From the NCBI RefSeq assembly GCF_041625495.1, contig NZ_JBFJTH010000127.1:1-11328 (forward strand): a stretch of DNA of 11,328 nucleotides, written 5' to 3'. Position numbers and translations under genes: made by a program. This DNA is from Litorivivens sp041625495 (GTDB lineage: Bacteria; Pseudomonadota; Gammaproteobacteria; Pseudomonadales; Spongiibacteraceae). The number at the start of each line of letters is the position of its first letter. Within the stretch, counting starts at the first letter, position 1. Of this stretch, positions 7,749 through 11,328 are shown one piece after another. Under the pieces are notes generated by a model. That model did not search any database and was not told the origin of the DNA. It was given only the letters and a program-made list of their open reading frames with translations.

Positions 7749-8684
7749 ATGGTTATGCGAATTATCATCGCCTTATTGGTTGCTGCCGCTGGTGCCTGGA
7801 CAGCCATTACCTACCCCATGATTGGTGACGTGTTATATCGCACCACAATGGCAACCGAAGCGTTTGTTTATGGCTTCGACAAAAAGCGCAAGCGTCTTGG
7901 CGAACTCGATGTTGTTTATTTCGAAGCAGAAAACACGGATAAACCCGTTATTCTGATGTTGCATGGCTACAGCGCTGATAAAACCGTGTGGTTGCGTTTC
8001 GCCCGTCATTTTACGGATGAATTTCGAGTGGTCATCCCGGATATGGCTGGCCATGGTGAAACCGAATTCAACTCAGCATGGGATTTTAGCGTTGAAGCTC
8101 AGTCTAAAAGACTGGTCGACTTACTCGACGCCATGAATATCGACGCGGTGCATATTATTGGAAATTCCATGGGTGGGTTTATCAGTGCCGATTTTGCGCT
8201 GCGCTTTCCCGAGCGTACCCGTACGGTTGCCCTTGTTGACCCTGCAGGTGTTGCCTCACCGGTACCCAGCGAAATGGAGAAAATGCTGGCTGCGGGTCGT
8301 AACCCGTTTCTGGTTAACAACCGGGAGCAGTTTAGCGAGTTTTTCTCGATGACCATGGCGAAGCCACCGTGGTTGCCAGGTGTTGTTCTGGACGCCATGG
8401 CGCAAGACTATCAACAGCGCAAACCGCAATTGGATAAAATCTATGAAGATCTACAGCGTAGTGCATCGCTGGAAGATCGCCTGTCACAACTGAACAAACC
8501 GACATTGCTGCTCTGGGGACGTGAAGACAAGCTCATTCATGTAAGTAGCGTTGATGTATGGCGCGCGAACGTGCCTCAGATTGAAGTGACTATATGGGAT
8601 GGTATAGGCCACATGCCTATGCTTGAAATAGCAGGTGAGAGCGCTGAACGCTACCGTCAATTTCTTATAGAACAAACACCGTGA
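7749..8684 (+). CDS. Alpha/beta-hydrolase (esterase/lactonase-like) with N-terminal membrane anchor
   Basis: A 311-residue alpha/beta-hydrolase. The catalytic triad is readable: nucleophile Ser140 in GNSMGG, acid Asp260 in WGREDK, and base His288 in GIGHMP; the oxyanion HG motif is His72-Gly73 in LMLHGYS. The region around residues 165-230 is the variable cap. Residues 4-22 are strongly hydrophobic after a single Arg, which suggests an uncleaved signal anchor and so a catalytic domain facing the periplasm or held at the inner membrane. Start: ATG 7749 with AGGA at 7735-7738, 10 nt upstream; an ATG at 7755 would be two residues shorter. It is the last gene of the operon and a natural partner for a BVMO because it could hydrolyse the ester or lactone product. 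The family also contains haloperoxidase-, epoxide-hydrolase- and BioH-like enzymes, so esterase activity is inference. Confidence 0.93.
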   Translation: MVMRIIIALLVAAAGAWTAITYPMIGDVLYRTTMATEAFVYGFDKKRKRLGELDVVYFEAENTDKPVILMLHGYSADKTVWLRFARHFTDEFRVVIPDMAGHGETEFNSAWDFSVEAQSKRLVDLLDAMNIDAVHIIGNSMGGFISADFALRFPERTRTVALVDPAGVASPVPSEMEKMLAAGRNPFLVNNREQFSEFFSMTMAKPPWLPGVVLDAMAQDYQQRKPQLDKIYEDLQRSASLEDRLSQLNKPTLLLWGREDKLIHVSSVDVWRANVPQIEVTIWDGIGHMPMLEIAGESAERYRQFLIEQTP

Positions 8685-8706
8685 CCGCGCGCTGCAACGC
8701 GCGCGG
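8685..8706. terminator. GC hairpin between convergent genes (possible bidirectional terminator, no U tract)
   Basis: A perfect 8-bp inverted repeat, CCGCGCGC (8685-8692) and GCGCGCGG (8699-8706), is separated by the 6-nt loop TGCAAC. It begins at the base after the hydrolase stop codon and lies 33 nt past the stop of the convergent DUF4332 gene. Neither strand has a T-run after the stem, so it is not a canonical intrinsic terminator. It may act as an RNA 3' stabiliser or with Rho. Confidence 0.45.
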
Positions 8707-8738
8707 TTAGGTAAGGTTCTGAGATAGACCGTGTCGGG

Positions 8739-9143
8739 TTAGTGGGTAACCTTACGCGGCAGTGTTTTGGCCTGCTCAATCCAGCTTTTGACCTGAGTCA
8801 GCGATGGAACCTTGCGCACCAGATGTTTCTGCTCATTGCACTCAGCCATCTTGTGGTGCAGGTTTTCCGCGTTACGTTGAGCGAGTTCCGGTACTGTATC
8901 CACGCCCGCATGTTCTAGCAGGTCGGCATACTGTGTGCTAACGCCTTTCACGCGGGTCAGGTCAGCACGGTTCACCCATTCCAGAATTCTTTTTTCACTA
9001 ATGCCTGAACGGTCCGCTAAATCTCGTCGTCCGTTTTTTTCGCAGCAGTTGTCGAGCAGAGACTCAATCGACGAGATTCCGGCATTAGTCAGTTTGCTGG
9101 AATAAGTGTCGCCGATGCCTTCAATTTCCGATAGCTTGGTCAT
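8739..9143 (-). CDS. DUF4332 domain protein with paired helix-hairpin-helix motifs
   Basis: A 134-residue soluble protein without signal or membrane segment. It carries two helix-hairpin-helix-like segments: IEGIGDTYSSKL (7-18) and VKGVSTQYADLLEHAGV (65-81), separated by a helical linker containing a Cys-Cys pair (33-34) and the GISEKRILEWVNRADL segment (47-62). This is the pattern of the DUF4332 family, related to the HhH folds of DNA polymerases, topoisomerases and ribosomal S13. Nucleic-acid binding is therefore plausible but unproven; function unknown. Start: ATG at 9143 with the strong Shine-Dalgarno AAGGTG 4 nt upstream (9148-9153 on this strand). The C-terminal 35 residues are basic-rich (VRKVPSLTQVK, LPRKVTH). 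It is convergent with the hydrolase and has no obvious functional link to either neighbour. Confidence 0.87.
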   Translation of the reverse strand: MTKLSEIEGIGDTYSSKLTNAGISSIESLLDNCCEKNGRRDLADRSGISEKRILEWVNRADLTRVKGVSTQYADLLEHAGVDTVPELAQRNAENLHHKMAECNEQKHLVRKVPSLTQVKSWIEQAKTLPRKVTH

Positions 9144-9604
9144 AACGCACCTTCGGTTTTGCGATGGTTTGTAGGGTTTTTTGTCTGATATCGCGGAGTT
9201 GTTTGTCGGGCTATCACAACACCGCAGAATCTACGTTATTAACAATAGGATTGAATTCCTGCGGCGGCAACAGTGGTAACTTCTTCGGTGCGGTGTGCGG
9301 TTTGATCAAAATCCTAGTGCATAAAAATAGCGTTATGTGACATAGATAGTTAGCCGCTTGATTATAAAAAACAAAAGATGTCCTCTCGCGACTTTGGTGG
9401 CCAATAATGCGAAGGGAAAAGAATATAGATGTTGGTTGTTGCGGCTAAATAATCTTAAGACGTGATCCTTCGGGGCTTTTCTGAACCTAGGTGCTAGCGC
9501 ACAACAGCCGGAATAATGTTGCGTTTGCTGATCTTGCAGTGTTTGTTTCCCACGCAACCTAATCTTGATATTGGCTGACGAAAATAGCCGGTCAGCGGAG
9601 ATTG
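9144..9604. other. Gene-poor spacer between two minus-strand genes
   Basis: I find no credible gene in these 461 bp. The only long frame, on the minus strand, is an out-of-frame extension from the pilin gene with Arg/His/Gln-rich composition. The left part must hold the promoter of the DUF4332 gene, but no confident -35/-10 pair was seen. Its middle (about 9300-9480) is visibly more AT-rich than the flanks. A hairpin near the right end (9574-9596) is listed separately. No tRNA, repeat array or IS end was recognised. Confidence 0.6.
9574..9596 (-). terminator. Weak hairpin downstream of the pilin gene
   Basis: GCTGAC (9574-9579) and GTCAGC (9591-9596) form a 6-bp perfect stem with an 11-nt loop, starting 8 nt past the stop of the spore-coat-U gene. 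On the minus strand the stem is followed by CAATATC with no T-run. It is placed where a terminator of the pilus operon would be expected, but the sequence alone is weak support. Confidence 0.25.
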
Positions 9605-10072
9605 TCAGTACGTGACTGTTACCGTAATGGTATCGGAGTAGGAGCCGGCCGCCGCATTCTGGCCTCCGGGAATACGGCCGTACACGGTGTGATTGATGGG
9701 TAACAGCAGGAGGCCGATGGCGCCGGATACGGTGGCGGTACCGCTGCTGCCATCGCCCCAGATGGTCAGATACGTCGGGTCGGTATAAAGGTTGTAGTTT
9801 AGTGTGTCGGGGCCGTTGCTGAGCTTCCGTGGCGAAAAACTGGCGGCACCACCGGTTGACAGGGCAATGTTGTAGCCGAGCGACAGCGCGCAACTGACGG
9901 TTACCGTACCGACGCTGTCTACGGGCAGTGCGGCCAGTGGGTCATAGCTGCCGTAGGCAACGCTGCTGGCACTTACGCTGCACTGGCTAGCTGCCGGGAG
10001 TGCCCAGAAGAGCAGGGCCAGGCCGGCCAGCAGGGGTCGTAATGATATTGTCGGCTTCCTTTTCATTGGCAT
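9605..10072 (-). CDS. Spore coat U (SCPU) domain protein, archaic chaperone-usher pilus subunit
   Basis: A 155-residue exported protein. Residues 1-29 form a signal peptide: basic KRK, hydrophobic LLAGLALLFWAL, then PAAS before Gln30-Cys31. The mature part is one SCPU domain: Cys31 in CSVSASSVAYGSYDP, Cys61 in GTVTVSC (predicted conserved disulfide), ALSLGYNIALSTGG, then a terminal beta-strand SDTITVTVTY as in pilin-like folds. Start: ATG at 10072 has GGGAAG 6 nt upstream; ATG at 10066 overlaps the usher stop as ATGA, so translational coupling holds either way. A longer frame back to 10150 would place an Arg-rich stretch before the signal peptide and was not used. Family knowledge: SCPU proteins such as CsuA/B, CsuA, CsuB and CsuE are subunits of thin archaic pili used in biofilm attachment. 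Following the usher is the position of CsuE, the tip adhesin, but CsuE has two domains and this protein has one. A tip or terminating subunit is inferred. Confidence 0.88.
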   Translation of the reverse strand: MPMKRKPTISLRPLLAGLALLFWALPAASQCSVSASSVAYGSYDPLAALPVDSVGTVTVSCALSLGYNIALSTGGAASFSPRKLSNGPDTLNYNLYTDPTYLTIWGDGSSGTATVSGAIGLLLLPINHTVYGRIPGGQNAAAGSYSDTITVTVTY

Positions 10073-11328
10073 ACCACGCTTCCCAGATCCGGCATGGGTT
10101 CGGCCCCGTCGGGCACGATCAGCGTGAATCGGCAGTGATGACCATGCCACCAGCTTTGCATCTCATGTGCGCCGGGATCGATTTCGATGTATCCCTGACC
10201 GTTGGCGCCGACAATGGATTGTTCGCCCGACACTGTGTTCAGCAGCTGAGCGCCTGCAGGTACTGGCAGATTGTTCGCGTCCAATAACCGAAAGCCAACC
10301 CAGCGTGCGGGCTTGATAGCGAAGGTCAGCGTTACTCCTTGCCGGAATGGTGGAATGGTTGTCTGTTCCAGCGAGGCCACTTCAATGTTGAGCGGCAGCA
10401 TGGCATCGCCAAGGCGAATACGGTTTTTCTGGTAATCGCGCAAGCCGGGTACCAGTGCTTTACCTTCGCGATTGGTTGTCGCCAAATGCTGATTGTCGCG
10501 GTAGATAGACACCCCTTCCATGGTTGGCACCTCCACCAGTGCGAAGCTCTGGTCCAGCCGTTGACTGAAATAGGGGCCACCGTTCATCAGGGCGATCCCG
10601 CCATCAAAAGAAGCCCGGTATTCGCGAAAGGAACCCAGCTGGGCGGCCTGAGCTGTCAGTAGGCCTGCGCTGTTACGCCAGCTGGTGCCGGCTTCCAGTC
10701 GCTCGATGTCGCCGGTTTCAGCAGAAACATGATAGCCGAAGCCGTTTCCGGCGGGCAGATTCTTTCGCGCCTCAATGCGACCGGTAGTGACGTCAGCTCG
10801 TCGGCGCGCGCTAACCATACCAGAGGTGCGCCGCCCCAGCGGCATTGATAGGGCGGCACTTGCGGTACGCTCAAGGTCATCGCTTAATGGTTCGAGAAAG
10901 CTGAACCGAAGGTTCGCCTGCCGAGCAAGACTGATGGAGTACTGCAGTGTAGCGAACTCGATATCACTGTTGTCGCGGCTAGCCCGTTGCACGTGGCTTA
11001 CCGAGAGGTTGCCAGCCTCGCCCAAACCCAGTGCAGCGTAGGCCGTCGTCTCGCGTGCATCCGGCGGCTTTGTCGGGTTGCTACCCAATTGCGTAAAACG
11101 CTCGCTTCGCCAGATTGCCCTCGCCCCGAAACTGAAACCTTGCGCCTGTCTCCGGAAGCCGACAGCGGCAAGGTCGCCACCCTGTCCATCGCGATTGAGG
11201 CTTCCGGCCAAAGCAAAATCGAATTCGGCAATGGCGGGCCATACCAGATTCGTGGCCAGTCCAACCGTCTGATGGTCGGCCCTGGCTTCGCCGCGTAGCT
11301 CGCCGGTAAACCAGCGGGTGAATCCGTA
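10063..11328 (-). CDS. Outer-membrane usher of archaic chaperone-usher pilus, CsuD-like (C-terminal part, 5' end outside window)
   Basis: The frame is open from the right edge to the TGA at 10065-10063, giving the last 421 residues of a protein whose family is usually about 750-850 residues. The first residues visible at the edge, YGFTRWFTGELRGEA, are typical of usher beta-barrel strands and are followed by alternating amphipathic strands. Later come the conserved TNREGKALVPGLRDYQKNRI segment, the LPLNIEV strand, and the C-terminal periplasmic domain (GFRLLDANNLPVPAGA, GQGYIEIDPG) ending in a paired-Cys module, CRFTLIVP to DLGSVVC. Family knowledge: the usher is a 24-strand outer-membrane pore that accepts chaperone-subunit complexes and assembles the pilus. 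The C-terminal residues overlap the start of the SCPU gene. The chaperone and major pilin genes are expected beyond the right edge. Codon use and composition match the rest of the window. Confidence 0.94.
   Translation of the reverse strand, partial: YGFTRWFTGELRGEARADHQTVGLATNLVWPAIAEFDFALAGSLNRDGQGGDLAAVGFRRQAQGFSFGARAIWRSERFTQLGSNPTKPPDARETTAYAALGLGEAGNLSVSHVQRASRDNSDIEFATLQYSISLARQANLRFSFLEPLSDDLERTASAALSMPLGRRTSGMVSARRRADVTTGRIEARKNLPAGNGFGYHVSAETGDIERLEAGTSWRNSAGLLTAQAAQLGSFREYRASFDGGIALMNGGPYFSQRLDQSFALVEVPTMEGVSIYRDNQHLATTNREGKALVPGLRDYQKNRIRLGDAMLPLNIEVASLEQTTIPPFRQGVTLTFAIKPARWVGFRLLDANNLPVPAGAQLLNTVSGEQSIVGANGQGYIEIDPGAHEMQSWWHGHHCRFTLIVPDGAEPMPDLGSVVCQ

Noticed and set aside
9333..9893. 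186-codon minus-strand frame overlapping the SCPU gene
   Set aside because: Its first half is the SCPU gene read in another frame and is rich in Arg, His and Gln; no domain, ribosome binding site or sensible composition in the rest.
10073..10150. Upstream start for the SCPU gene
   Set aside because: It would put 26 Arg/Gly-rich residues before a clear signal peptide and lies entirely within the usher coding region; ATG at 10072 or 10066 fits the signal peptide and the ribosome binding site or overlap.
11209..11211. TTG as start of the usher
   Set aside because: The frame continues without a stop to the right edge with typical usher beta-strand sequence, so the gene is truncated by the window, not started here.
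10987..11298. 103-codon plus-strand frame at the right end
   Set aside because: Antisense to the usher coding region; no start signal or recognisable protein.

Overview
The window looks like chromosomal DNA from a Gram-negative, probably marine, gammaproteobacterium. Three things point this way: a very large type I-secreted RTX adhesin, an archaic (Csu/spore-coat-U type) chaperone-usher pilus operon, and a Baeyer-Villiger-type flavoprotein monooxygenase cassette with a typical aerobic degrader gene set. The combination would fit marine Cellvibrionales/Spongiibacter-like or Marinobacter-like lineages, but no rRNA or housekeeping marker is present, so the placement is inference.

Layout. Positions 1-5316 (+) hold the C-terminal 1771 residues of a giant surface adhesin that began left of the window. 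It runs through Ig-/cadherin-like repeats, a Calx-beta-like module, a von Willebrand factor A domain with an intact MIDAS motif, a spacer module, fourteen in-register RTX nonapeptides and a type I secretion C-terminal signal. After a 109-bp gap, 5426-8684 (+) is a tight three-gene operon: flavin monooxygenase (BVMO-like), short-chain dehydrogenase, and alpha/beta-hydrolase with an N-terminal membrane segment. A perfect 8-bp GC hairpin abuts the last stop codon. Convergent to it, 9143-8739 (-) encodes a small DUF4332 helix-hairpin-helix protein. About 460 bp without a convincing gene follows (9144-9604). The right end (minus strand) carries the last two genes of a chaperone-usher operon: the usher C-terminal part (running off the right edge) and a spore-coat-U-domain pilin-like subunit, translationally coupled to it.

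How the genes work together. The left and right ends are both surface-attachment functions (a T1SS adhesin and a thin archaic pilus), each broken by the window edge. The central operon has the logic of a short catabolic pathway: the SDR can oxidise an alcohol to a ketone, the BVMO can convert the ketone to an ester or lactone, and the hydrolase can open the ester. The substrate cannot be read from the sequence. No CRISPR array, IS element, tRNA or phage gene was seen, and nothing here is clearly a new defence or mobile system.
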